Assembly (NCBI GenBank): GCA_029938185.1
Contig: JAOZVK010000392.1
Coordinates: 1-5,605 of the forward strand
Direction of reading: 5' to 3'
From: Bacteroidales bacterium
Lineage (GTDB): Bacteria; Bacteroidota; Bacteroidia; Bacteroidales; JAOZVK01
Length of the DNA stretch: 5,605 nt
In this document: positions 1 through 5,472 of the stretch, one piece after another
Position numbering within the stretch: the first letter of the stretch is position 1
Layout: every line of letters begins with the position of its first letter
Position numbers and translations under genes: made by a program
Notes under the pieces: generated by a model
Told to the model about the DNA's origin: nothing
What the model saw: the letters and a program-made list of their open reading frames with translations, nothing else
The model's database searches: none

Positions 1-50
1 AATAAAAAACTTGAATAAGCTATTTTTGCTCGTATTTTTATAAGACCAGC
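1..50 (-). repeat. Intergenic repeat B, copy 1 (inverted, cut by window edge)
   Basis: Read on the minus strand this begins GCTGGTCTTATAAAAATACG and ends TTCAAGTTTTTTATT. It matches 2613-2663, 5131-5188 and 5473-5530 in order and length. It can fold with arms AATA(cg)AGC and GCTTATT around a 7-nt loop. It stops abruptly where the H half-hairpin begins at 51. No coding potential. It is probably part of a dispersed non-coding or mobile sequence that continues left of the window. Confidence 0.6.
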
Positions 51-88
51 TTCAATCCACACCGACAGTAGACTATTATGTTAATAAG
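51..88 (+). repeat. Half of hairpin repeat H (right arm only)
   Basis: This stretch matches 2814-2852 in the same orientation: the loop TTCAAT, then a CCGACAGTAG arm, then TTATGTTA. The left arm that completes the hairpin at 2788-2838 is absent here. Repeat B (inverted) lies in its place at 1-50. The matching left arm alone occurs at 5081-5130. Confidence 0.6.
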
Positions 89-100
89 TAAAAGACCTCT

Positions 101-210
101 AAGGTCTTCGACCTATTTAATGAGGCTTACGCACTCTATTAATATTCAAATAATGTGCAATTTAACAAAATACAAATGTCGAAATTTTTTTGTAACAGTA
201 CTTATAAGTA
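101..210 (+). repeat. Intergenic repeat A, copy 1
   Basis: The copy starts AAGGTCTTCGACCTATTTAA. The first part contains the palindrome AGGTC-TTC-GACCT (102-114). After about 47 less conserved bases it has AAATGTCG, an A/T run and GTAACAGTACTTATAAGTA. The same arrangement is found inverted at 302-411 and, without the last dozen bases, at 4981-5074. The first 26 bases differ from the 302-411 copy at one position by hand count. Just upstream, AGACCT at 93-98 can pair with AGGTCT at 102-107, which would compete with the repeat's own hairpin. No coding potential. Confidence 0.7.
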
Positions 211-301
211 GATTATCATATAAAATCGACACTTTGTAAAGTTATAACTTATTGTAATTCTGGTGTAAACAAAATTATCAATTGTTTATTATCAATTGTC
301 A

Positions 302-411
302 ATTACTTAAGTACTCTTACAAAAGTTTTTTCGCATTTAATATCTGTTAATTATTTTAATCTGAATACTTTATACTCTCAACTTTGCCACATTAAATAGG
401 TCGAAGACCTT
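302..411 (-). repeat. Intergenic repeat A, copy 2 (inverted)
   Basis: On the minus strand it reads AAGGTCTTCGACCTATTTAA, then TGTGGC (end of the core at 386). It continues through a diverged middle to AAATGCGAAAAAACTTTTGT (near 338-319) and AGTACTTAAGTA. Its palindrome is at 398-410. With copy 1 it forms an inverted pair enclosing about 90 bp of AT-rich DNA (211-301) that includes CAATTG-containing short repeats at 279-304. Confidence 0.7.
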
Positions 412-524
412 AATTTATACTTTGCGTTTGTTTTTAGTTTTGAAAATTGTCTTTCATATCATTTTGCAAATATCTATTTTTTTTGTGTATAAGAAACATA
501 AAAACTAAATTTGCAAATTAAATT

Positions 525-545
525 AGGCTTTTTGAGCCTCTTTTC
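525..545 (+). terminator. Terminator-like hairpin upstream of the Lnb-like gene
   Basis: AGGCT (525-529) pairs with AGCCT (535-539) around a 5-nt TTTTG loop, followed by CTTTTCATTTT. It sits 85-105 bp before the 630 start, so it would end plus-strand transcription entering from the left or act as a leader hairpin. No gene to its left is visible in this window. Confidence 0.45.
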
Positions 546-580
546 ATTTTACTTATGCCTAAATATGTTATTGTAACTGA

Positions 581-613
581 TTGTATGTCGGTTAAAATAC
601 AAAAATATATTTA
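581..613 (+). promoter_or_regulatory. Possible promoter of the Lnb-like/ICMT-like operon
   Basis: TATATTTA at 606-613 matches the Bacteroidota -7 element TAnnTTTG except for the last base, and a TTG at 581-583 lies about 22 bp upstream. Transcription would begin near 620, which would favour the internal ATG at 648 as start because the leader to 630 would be only about 10 nt. In DNA this AT-rich such matches arise by chance, so this is weak. Confidence 0.2.
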
Positions 614-629
614 TGCATAAATAATTTTA

Positions 630-1826
630 ATGACCAAAAAAAATGTTATGAATAGATTTATTAAAAAATTGATAATTACATTACTATTATTTGTTAGCAT
701 AATAAATTCATTTTCATTAGAATTATCAAAAAAAGCGCAAATAAGTATAATAACATGTGTTCCAGGAAGCGAATTATATACAGCGTTTGGACATAGTGCA
801 ATACGTGTAAATGATCCACTGCAAGATATTGATTTTGTGTATAATTATGGAACATTTAGTTTTAATACACCTAATTTTTATCTAAAATTTATTAGAGGGG
901 ATTTAAATTATATGCTTTCGGTGTCAGATTATAAGCGTTTTATGAGAGTATATGAACATGAAAATCGGAATGTAAAAGAACAAGTTTTGAATTTAACACA
1001 AATACAAAAGCAAAAGTTATTTGATGTTTTAGAAAAAAACAAATTACCTGAAAATAAATATTATTTATACGATTTTATTTTTGATAATTGTGCAACACGT
1101 ATCCGAGATGTATTTAAAAAGGCTCTAAATAATGATATTCAGTTTAGTGATTCTACCCTAAGGGATATTAGTTTTAGAGAAATACTTGAATCGTATTTGA
1201 CTGAATCTAAATGGAGTAGATTTGGAATAAATCTTGTTCTCGGTTCATTGATTGACAAAACAGCAACAGCTTCGGAATATATGTTTATTCCTGATTATTT
1301 AATGAACGCTTTTTCTAATGCGCAAATAAAAAATAATAGCACAAACTCAAAGATAGTATATAAAATAAATATTCTAAATGAAGCAAATGACACACTAAAA
1401 GAATCATTGGGAGTGCTAAATCCATTACTTGTTTTTTGGGCTATTTTTCTTTTTGTTGTTGTATTATCAATTATTGAATATTCGAGTAAAATTCAATATC
1501 ACTATATTGATGGCATTTGGTTTTTAATAATTGGAATACTAGGAACACTTATGTGTTTTCTTTGGTTTGGCACTAAACATACTGTTGTTGTTGATAATTG
1601 GAACATCGCTTGGGCAGTACCTACACATCTTATTTTTTCATTTTTTTTATTTAGGAAAAAAATTAGTAATCTAACCAGTATTTATTTTTTAATATCAGGT
1701 TCAGTAGCATTAATACTATTAATGTCTTGGCAATTAATTCCTCAACAATTTGATATTGCATTTGTACCTATAATTTTGATTACGGCAATAAGGTCTATTA
1801 AAATATATTTATATAAACATATCTGA
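630..1826 (+). CDS. DUF4105 / Lnb-like protein: exported N-terminal domain plus C-terminal membrane domain
   Basis: A 398-residue protein with an N-terminal signal peptide or anchor (roughly residues 8-29, basic NRFIKK then a hydrophobic run). Residues about 36-230 form a DUF4105-type domain with the family's hallmark patches: ITCVPGSELYTAFGHSAIRV (41-60, His55) and YDFIFDNCATRIRD (147-160, Cys154). His55 and Cys154 are the obvious candidate catalytic pair (inference). About five membrane segments follow (near 262-282, 296-314, 328-342, 351-371, 374-390), with NWNIAWAVPTH (323-333) at the edge of the third. Length and two-part layout fit the Bacteroides protein reported as the lipoprotein N-acyltransferase Lnb, and databases name this domain Lnb N-terminal periplasmic domain. 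Assignment to that exact activity is inference, so no symbol is given. A second ATG at 648 (residue 7) would give a more typical signal peptide. No Shine-Dalgarno sequence precedes either ATG. It probably shares a transcript with the next gene, 15 bp downstream. Confidence 0.85.
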   Translation: MTKKNVMNRFIKKLIITLLLFVSIINSFSLELSKKAQISIITCVPGSELYTAFGHSAIRVNDPLQDIDFVYNYGTFSFNTPNFYLKFIRGDLNYMLSVSDYKRFMRVYEHENRNVKEQVLNLTQIQKQKLFDVLEKNKLPENKYYLYDFIFDNCATRIRDVFKKALNNDIQFSDSTLRDISFREILESYLTESKWSRFGINLVLGSLIDKTATASEYMFIPDYLMNAFSNAQIKNNSTNSKIVYKINILNEANDTLKESLGVLNPLLVFWAIFLFVVVLSIIEYSSKIQYHYIDGIWFLIIGILGTLMCFLWFGTKHTVVVDNWNIAWAVPTHLIFSFFLFRKKISNLTSIYFLISGSVALILLMSWQLIPQQFDIAFVPIILITAIRSIKIYLYKHI

Positions 1827-1841
1827 AAAAAACATTATATT

Positions 1842-2459
1842 ATGTATTTATTCGAAACAAAAGTGTTTGGATTATTATTACTTATAGTATCTATAATACA
1901 GGGGCTAATTGTTATTTTTTCGAAAGGTTCGTTAAGATTTCAAAAACCAAAAGGAGGTTTAATTGTGTGGATATATAATATTACAAACCTTTTATTATTA
2001 GTAATATTAATACCTGTAACTGCAATTTTGATATATAATAATAAAATGGAAATATTAGAAACCACAAAGCTTGTTTTGAATAATATTATATTAAATCAAT
2101 TTTTTGAAATTACTGGCTTGGTATTTTTTGTTTTTGGTAATACTATAACAATATGGGCTCGTTTGGTTCTTTGGGATAGTTTTAGATTAGGTGCTGTGAA
2201 ACCAAGCAAAAACGACAAATTAATAGAGAAAGTTCCTTTTATGTATGTTCGACATCCTATGTACTCATCTGTAATTTTAATATCATTAGGTATTGCATTA
2301 ATTACAAAATTATTTTTATTTCTATCAATATTTATAATACTTACAATTTGTATAATGGTAATTATTCCTATAGAAGAAAAATTATTAGTTGAAGCATATG
2401 GAGATAAATATCGTATATATAGAGAAAAAACCAAATTGTTTTTACCATTTATTATCTAA
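1842..2459 (+). CDS. Isoprenylcysteine carboxyl methyltransferase (ICMT/PEMT)-family membrane protein
   Basis: A 205-residue, strongly hydrophobic protein with about five membrane segments (near 8-27, 43-65, 88-110, 141-155, 156-176). The C-terminal half has the signature of the ICMT/phospholipid methyltransferase fold: PFMYVRHPMYSS (132-143, with Arg137-His138-Pro139), then EEKLLVEAYGDKYRIYRE (178-195) with the paired Glu178/Glu179 and Tyr190, and KLFLPF near the end. In the family these regions bind S-adenosylmethionine and methyl acceptors at the membrane surface. Bacterial members mostly have unknown substrates, since most bacteria lack prenylated CAAX proteins, so the substrate here cannot be named. 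Only 15 bp separate it from the upstream Lnb-like gene, which suggests co-transcription and possibly an envelope-related role. The last base of its TAA stop is also the first base of an A-repeat palindrome. Confidence 0.85.
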   Translation: MYLFETKVFGLLLLIVSIIQGLIVIFSKGSLRFQKPKGGLIVWIYNITNLLLLVILIPVTAILIYNNKMEILETTKLVLNNIILNQFFEITGLVFFVFGNTITIWARLVLWDSFRLGAVKPSKNDKLIEKVPFMYVRHPMYSSVILISLGIALITKLFLFLSIFIILTICIMVIIPIEEKLLVEAYGDKYRIYREKTKLFLPFII

Positions 2460-2483
2460 GGTCTTCGACCTATTTTATGTTGT
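2458..2483 (+). repeat. Intergenic repeat A core, copy 3, overlapping the stop codon; possible terminator
   Basis: The core AAGGTCTTCGACCTATTTTA begins inside the TAA stop of the ICMT-like gene. AGGTC (2459-2463) pairs with GACCT (2467-2471) over a TTC loop and is followed by ATTTTATGTT, so it may also serve as the operon's transcription terminator. The stem is only 5 bp and the T-run is broken, so termination is uncertain. The distal part of the A unit is not recognisable here. Confidence 0.6.
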
Positions 2484-2504
2484 TTCTGGATTCTATACTT
2501 TAAA

Positions 2505-2537
2505 TGGTACAATTATTCAATGATACAATGGTACAAT
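2505..2537 (+). repeat. Three short TGRTACAAT repeats
   Basis: TGGTACAAT occurs at 2505-2513 and 2529-2537, with TGATACAAT at 2521-2529. They lie between the facing A cores at 2458 and 2598. No function is apparent; they look like low-complexity spacer. Confidence 0.5.
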
Positions 2538-2568
2538 ACTTTGATTAATAATTGATAACCGTTTAGAG

Positions 2569-2598
2569 TAAAATAGGTCGATTCTATACGATGACCTT
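2569..2598 (-). repeat. Intergenic repeat A core, copy 4 (inverted, enlarged loop)
   Basis: On the minus strand this reads AAGGTC, then CGACCTATTTTA, the same edges as copy 3, but with 10 extra bases in the loop. AGGTC (2575-2579) and GACCT (2593-2597) are intact, so the stem is kept while the 3-nt loop has become 13 nt. With copy 3 it makes a 141-bp inverted pair (2458-2598) with no ORF inside. Confidence 0.55.
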
Positions 2599-2612
2599 CT
2601 TAATATAGCTAA

Positions 2613-2663
2613 AGACTGGTATTAAAAATACGAAAAAAAATAATTTATTTAAGTTTTTTATTG
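2613..2663 (+). repeat. Intergenic repeat B, copy 2
   Basis: ACTGGTATTAAAAATACG, then an A-rich tract, then ATTTATTTAAGTTTTTTATT. It matches the minus strand of 1-50 closely: the 23-base hairpin core differs at four positions, two of which form a compensating pair (G-C versus A-T). No coding potential. Confidence 0.55.
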
Positions 2664-2697
2664 TTAGTATTTTTTGTATTATAGTTTTAACCCCAGA

Positions 2698-2715
2698 GTA
2701 GCACATTTTTGCTAC
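2698..2715. other. Small hairpin in the convergent gap
   Basis: GTAGCA (2698-2703) pairs with TGCTAC (2710-2715) over a 6-nt loop. It is followed on the plus strand by CAATTTTAAG, a poor T-tract. It could weakly terminate read-through from the plus-strand operon, about 240 bp after its last stop. Directly before it, AACCCCAGAG (2689-2698) resembles the start of repeat D. Confidence 0.3.
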
Positions 2716-2768
2716 CAATTTTAAGTTAGGGACCTCGAATAAATAAAATGCAAATATATTAAATTAGT

Positions 2769-2852
2769 GTACTGGTTTGTTACATTTTGCCTGTTTAAAA
2801 CTGTCGGTGTGGCTTCAATGCCATGCCGACAGTAGGCAGTTATGTTATTGAT
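2769..2852 (+). repeat. Complete hairpin repeat H
   Basis: ACTGTCGGTGTGGC (2800-2813) pairs with GCCATGCCGACAGT (2820-2833) over the loop TTCAAT: 14 pairs, of which two are adjacent G-T wobbles. Outside a 7-nt bulge (2793-2799), TGCCT (2788-2792) pairs with AGGCA (2834-2838). The left part, 2769-2818, matches 5081-5130 at 44 of 50 positions by hand count. The right part, 2814-2852, matches 51-88. The bulged long-hairpin shape recalls integron attC sites, but the flanking core GTTATGT does not fit the attC consensus, so it is not called one. Confidence 0.7.
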
Positions 2853-2894
2853 TTTCATTACAATTTTTAAAATATAACAACATACAACGAATAT

Positions 2895-3023
2895 AAGTAA
2901 AAATATGTGACATGTTTCAAACCACAACAACAATTCAAAAAAAGTCGCAAATAGTAAACTATTTAAGATCTTTTTTTGAAGTAGTAAAATGGCAAAATAA
3001 TGACAAAGAATTGTATTTTACTT
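2895..3023. repeat. Imperfect palindrome C, copy 1
   Basis: An inner stem TTCAAAAAAAG (2934-2944) pairs perfectly with CTTTTTTTGAA (2970-2980) over a 25-nt loop. An outer stem AAGTAAAA (2895-2902) pairs with TTTTACTT (3016-3023). The inner 70 bases align with 5242-5310, the centre of the larger palindrome at 5189-5348. It lies in the gap downstream of pckA. No open frame worth calling crosses it. Confidence 0.5.
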
Positions 3024-3048
3024 TTTCGAGTCCCCTTAGCCTCTTTTT

Positions 3049-3067
3049 AACCGCAAAGTTTCGCAAA
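3049..3067 (+). repeat. Short repeat D, copy 1
   Basis: AACCGCAAAGTTTCGCAAA follows a CTTTTT run. It has the same pattern as AACCACAGAGTTTCACTGAG at 5366, and in both places it comes just after palindrome C. It resembles low-complexity sequence I associate with Bacteroidota intergenic regions; no function is known to me. Confidence 0.45.
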
Positions 3068-3169
3068 TCTTTACTTTAATTCTATGATTAAAACTATTTG
3101 AAAAAACAAGACGGTTCAACTTTTGATGGGTAGCTCACAGTCTCCTAAAGACTCTATTTTCTATAAAAT

Positions 3170-4789
3170 TTACAGTTGAGGTCCAGCCGAAATTAGTCTT
3201 TTACCTTCTTCGTTGTCTGCAAAAAATGCAAAGTTATCAATAAATTTTTGTCCTAATACTTTTGCTGATTTATCCCACTCTTCAGTATTTTCCCAAAGGT
3301 TGCGAGGGTTCAATAGCTTAGTATCAACACCATTTAAAGATTTAGGAATTTCAAGATTAAAAATAGGTACAGTCTCATATTCAGTATTATCCAAAGAGCC
3401 ATCAAGTATAGAATCAATTATTTTTCGTGTCGATGGTAAGTCAATTCTTTTTCCAACTCCGTATGCTCCACCAATCCAGCCAGTATTAACAAGATATGCA
3501 TTTGCACCATGTAATTCCATTTTGCGAATTAATTCGTGTGCATATTTAGTTGGGTCAAGAAGAAGAAATGCTGCACCAAAACAAGCTGAGAATGAAGGAA
3601 CAGGCTCTTTAATTCCTCTTTCTGTTCCTGCTACTTTTGCAGTATAACCGCTAATAAAATGATATTTTGTTTGGTCTGCATTAAGTTTTGATACTGGTGG
3701 TAAAACTCCAAAAGCATCAGCAGTTAAGAAAATAACATTGTTTGCATGTCCCGCTTTTGATACTGGTTTAACAATATTATCAATATGATATATTGGGTAT
3801 GAAACTCTTGTATTTTGAGTTTTAGAACCATCAGTAAAATCAATTTTACCCGATTCTTTATCAAAAGTTACATTTTCTAATAATGCATCACGTTTTATTG
3901 CTCTATAAATATCTGGTTCTTTTTCAGAATCAAGGTCTATGGTTTTAGCATAGCAACCACCTTCAAAATTAAATATTCCATCATCGTCCCAACCATGTTC
4001 GTCATCGCCAATCAAAGCTCTGTTTGGGTCTGCCGATAGAGTTGTTTTTCCTGTTCCAGATAAGCCAAAGAATATAGCAACATCACCTTCAGTACCAACA
4101 TTTGCAGAACAATGCATTGCTGCAATTCCTTTTAGTGGTAGGTAGTAGTTCATAATTGAGAAAATACCTTTTTTCATTTCTCCACCATACCATGAGCCAC
4201 CTATTACTGCTTCGCCAGCTCCTACATTAAATACTGCAAATACTTCACTATTTAAGTTTTGTTCTTTCCAATCTTTATTAACAGTTTTTGCGGCATTGAA
4301 TACTACATAATCTGGAATGAATGTTTCTAAATCTTCATCTGATGGTCTGATAAACATATTTTTAACAAAATGTGCTTGCCAAGCTACTTCAGTTACAAAT
4401 CGTACTTTCATACGTGTATCTTCATTTGCTCCTGCATAACCATCTTGAACATAAAGTTTTTTACCAGACAATTGTTCTACACCTTTTCTTCTTAAATCAT
4501 ACCATATTTTTTTAGAAATAGGTTTGTTGTCTGAAGCTGGACGGTGATCATTTTTCCACCAAATATGTTGTTCTGTCGAAGGTTCTTTAACAATGTATTT
4601 GTCTTTTGGTGAACGACCTGTAAAAACTCCTGTGTCTACAGTTACAGAATCCATATCAGTTAGAAACCCTTGCTCAAAACCTTCAAGTTCCGAGTTCATC
4701 TCATGATTATATAATTCCTCATAAGAAAGATTATGAAATATTTCTTTTACATCTTTTATTCCATATAAGCCTAAGTCTATTTTAGCCAT
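3170..4789 (-). CDS. pckA: Phosphoenolpyruvate carboxykinase (ATP)
   Basis: A cytosolic enzyme (EC 4.1.1.49) interconverting oxaloacetate + ATP and phosphoenolpyruvate + CO2 + ADP. In gluconeogenic cells it forms PEP; in many anaerobic Bacteroidota it runs toward oxaloacetate for the succinate pathway. From the start used here it has 539 residues, near the family's usual 530-540. All key sites are visible: TGRSPKDKYIV (57-67, Arg59 for substrate), WYGGEMKKG (200-208, Tyr201, Lys206/Lys207), His226 for the metal, P-loop GLSGTGKTT (242-250, Lys248, Thr249), IGDDEHGWD (260-268, Asp262/Asp263 for metals), NTRVSYP (326-332, Arg328), and Arg448 and Thr454 near the adenine site. Nothing is missing or broken. 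An ATG 12 codons upstream (4825) is in frame, but MAKIDLGLYG at 4789 matches where relatives begin, and the upstream codons overlap the likely promoter. Single-gene unit, convergent with the plus-strand operon. Confidence 0.95.
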   Translation of the reverse strand: MAKIDLGLYGIKDVKEIFHNLSYEELYNHEMNSELEGFEQGFLTDMDSVTVDTGVFTGRSPKDKYIVKEPSTEQHIWWKNDHRPASDNKPISKKIWYDLRRKGVEQLSGKKLYVQDGYAGANEDTRMKVRFVTEVAWQAHFVKNMFIRPSDEDLETFIPDYVVFNAAKTVNKDWKEQNLNSEVFAVFNVGAGEAVIGGSWYGGEMKKGIFSIMNYYLPLKGIAAMHCSANVGTEGDVAIFFGLSGTGKTTLSADPNRALIGDDEHGWDDDGIFNFEGGCYAKTIDLDSEKEPDIYRAIKRDALLENVTFDKESGKIDFTDGSKTQNTRVSYPIYHIDNIVKPVSKAGHANNVIFLTADAFGVLPPVSKLNADQTKYHFISGYTAKVAGTERGIKEPVPSFSACFGAAFLLLDPTKYAHELIRKMELHGANAYLVNTGWIGGAYGVGKRIDLPSTRKIIDSILDGSLDNTEYETVPIFNLEIPKSLNGVDTKLLNPRNLWENTEEWDKSAKVLGQKFIDNFAFFADNEEGKRLISAGPQL

Positions 4790-4822
4790 GTATTTATTTT
4801 TTATATAAAGTTTAACATTTGA

Positions 4823-4830
4823 CAAAGTTA
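4823..4830 (-). promoter_or_regulatory. Likely -7 promoter element of pckA
   Basis: On the minus strand TAACTTTG is an exact match to the Bacteroidota -7 consensus TAnnTTTG, 33 bp before the chosen ATG at 4789. Transcription would start near 4816-4818, giving a leader of about 27-29 nt. A TTTG at 4842-4845 is too close (11 bp) to be a standard -33 box; a T-run occupies the expected place. This site also argues against the upstream ATG at 4825, which would overlap it. Confidence 0.45.
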
Positions 4831-4846
4831 TAAGAAAAAAACAAAT

Positions 4847-4869
4847 AAAAAAAGCTCACAGAGCCTTTT
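4847..4869 (-). terminator. Terminator-like hairpin just upstream of the pckA promoter
   Basis: On the minus strand GCTC (4864-4861) pairs with GAGC (4857-4854) over a TGT loop, extended by AAAA against TTTT past one bulged G, and followed by seven T. It would stop minus-strand transcription before the pckA promoter. Read on the plus strand, the hairpin is followed by CTTTTATG, so it may act weakly in that direction too. Confidence 0.45.
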
Positions 4870-4929
4870 ATGCTTACTTATACAAATTAAATTTTAACTT
4901 ATAGATATTCAGGTGTTTTATTGGTTAAA

Positions 4930-4960
4930 AATCATTTTTCAATTTAAATAATCATTTTTC
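4930..4960. repeat. Pair of 11-bp direct repeats upstream of pckA
   Basis: AATCATTTTTC occurs at 4930-4940 and 4950-4960, a spacing of 20 bp or about two helical turns, roughly 140-170 bp before the pckA start. This could be a pair of regulator sites or just AT-rich coincidence; no regulator is identifiable. Confidence 0.25.
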
Positions 4961-4980
4961 TTGTACACTAACTTATTTAT

Positions 4981-5074
4981 AATGTCTTCGACCTATTTAA
5001 TGTGGCTACGTATCTTTATAAATCACTATCATATAGTTAATTGTACAAAATTAAATGGCAAAAAACTTTTGTAA
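4981..5074 (+). repeat. Intergenic repeat A, copy 5
   Basis: The core GTCTTCGACCTATTTAATG (4984-5002), then TGGC, about 46 diverged bases, and AAATGGCAAAAAACTTTTGT (5053-5072). The order and spacing are the same as at 101-195 and at 317-411 (inverted). One base change in the left half (T for G at 4983) weakens the 13-bp palindrome. It is followed within 7 bp by the half-hairpin H at 5081. Confidence 0.65.
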
Positions 5075-5080
5075 TAAACT

Positions 5081-5130
5081 GTATTGGTTTGTTGCATATT
5101 GCCTGTTAAAACTTGTCGGTGTGGCTTCAA
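5081..5130 (+). repeat. Half of hairpin repeat H (left arm only)
   Basis: It matches 2769-2818 at 44 of 50 positions without gaps, up to and including the loop bases TTCAA. There the similarity stops: instead of the complementary right arm, repeat B begins at 5131. It is the counterpart of the right arm alone at 51-88. Confidence 0.65.
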
Positions 5131-5188
5131 GCTGGGCTTATAAAAATTAATAATTTATAGAATATTGTTAGTTCAAGTTTTATTCTTT
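5131..5188 (+). repeat. Intergenic repeat B, copy 3
   Basis: GCTGGGCTTATAAAAATTAA, then TAATTTATAG and AATATTGTTAGTTCAAG. AATTAATAAT (5145-5154) pairs with ATTGTTAGTT (5164-5173) over a 9-nt loop, using two G-T wobbles. Copy 4 at 5473-5530 keeps the same stem and loop lengths with Watson-Crick pairs at those positions. Confidence 0.6.
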
Positions 5189-5348
5189 AGGCAATTCACA
5201 ATATATAATTAGCCAATTTGCACGCAGGTATTTTAAGCTTTAACAATTCAAAAAATGCGATAATATCGGGAATATTTGAGTGTTTTTTGAAGCCGTTAAA
5301 GCTTAAAATAACAAGTGCAAATGGTTAATTATTATTTGTGATTTGCCT
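5189..5348. repeat. Long imperfect palindrome C, copy 2 (160 bp)
   Basis: Paired blocks from outside in: AGGCAA (5189-5194) with TTGCCT (5343-5348); TCACAA (5196-5201) with TTGTGA (5336-5341); 5205-5215 with 5322-5332 (11 pairs, one G-T); TTTGCAC (5217-5223) with GTGCAAA (5315-5321); ATTTTAAGCTTTAAC (5230-5244) with GTTAAAGCTTAAAAT (5295-5309), perfect; TCAAAAAA (5248-5255) with TTTTTTGA (5283-5290). Inside, CGAT-AAT-ATCG makes a tip hairpin (5258-5268). About 53 pairs are spread over six blocks. No ORF is present. It could be a structured RNA, a MITE or the remnant of a mobile element. Confidence 0.75.
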
Positions 5349-5365
5349 TATATATATTTTTTTTT

Positions 5366-5405
5366 AACCACAGAGTTTCACTGAGTTTTTCACAGAGTAC
5401 CACAG
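5366..5405 (+). repeat. Short repeat D, copy 2
   Basis: AACCACAGAGTTTCACTGAG followed by TTTTTCACAGAGTACCACAG: a degenerate tandem of CACAGAG/CACTGAG-like units. It follows palindrome C as at 3049-3067. No coding potential. Confidence 0.5.
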
Positions 5406-5423
5406 TGGGCTAATAATATATAC

Positions 5424-5447
5424 AAAAACCGCCCTATCGGGCTTTTT
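5424..5447 (+). terminator. Intrinsic-terminator-like hairpin
   Basis: GCCC (5431-5434) pairs with GGGC (5439-5442) over TATC, preceded by AAAAA and followed by TTTTT, so the flanks can pair too and the structure works in both directions. No gene ends nearby on the plus strand; it may serve a minus-strand gene beyond the right edge or a transcript from the repeats. It lies in the gene-free stretch 4790-5605. Confidence 0.45.
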
Positions 5448-5472
5448 CACGACAAAGTCTGATAGGACTACC

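Larger units (their letters stand above)
101..411. mobile_element. Possible MITE-like inverted-repeat element
   Basis: Two A repeats face each other across this 311-bp stretch. The outer 26 bp are nearly identical and the arms are recognisable for about 110 bp, so the whole could form a long imperfect hairpin. There is no ORF inside. These are traits of non-autonomous miniature elements. Against this, I see no convincing target-site duplication outside the ends, and single A copies also occur (4981-5074), so each A unit may be the mobile entity. Tentative. Confidence 0.35.

Noticed and set aside
2096..2434. 112-codon open frame on the minus strand
   Set aside because: It lies entirely antisense to the ICMT-like gene, whose family motifs are clear; the antisense product has no recognisable features.
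2769..2852. Integron attC site
   Set aside because: The bulged long hairpin is similar in shape, but the flanking GTTATGT does not fit the GTTRRRY core, there is no integrase in the window, and pckA is an unlikely cassette. A covariance search for attC would settle it.
2721..2933. 70-codon open frame on the minus strand
   Set aside because: It crosses hairpin H and the edge of palindrome C, so its sequence is explained by repeats, and it shows no protein-like pattern.
3213..3647. 144-codon open frame on the plus strand
   Set aside because: It is antisense to the C-terminal third of pckA, which is intact and strongly conserved.
4790..4825. Extension of pckA to the upstream ATG at 4825
   Set aside because: The 12 extra residues have no counterpart in the family as I know it, and the codons overlap the TAACTTTG promoter element and an AT-rich leader.
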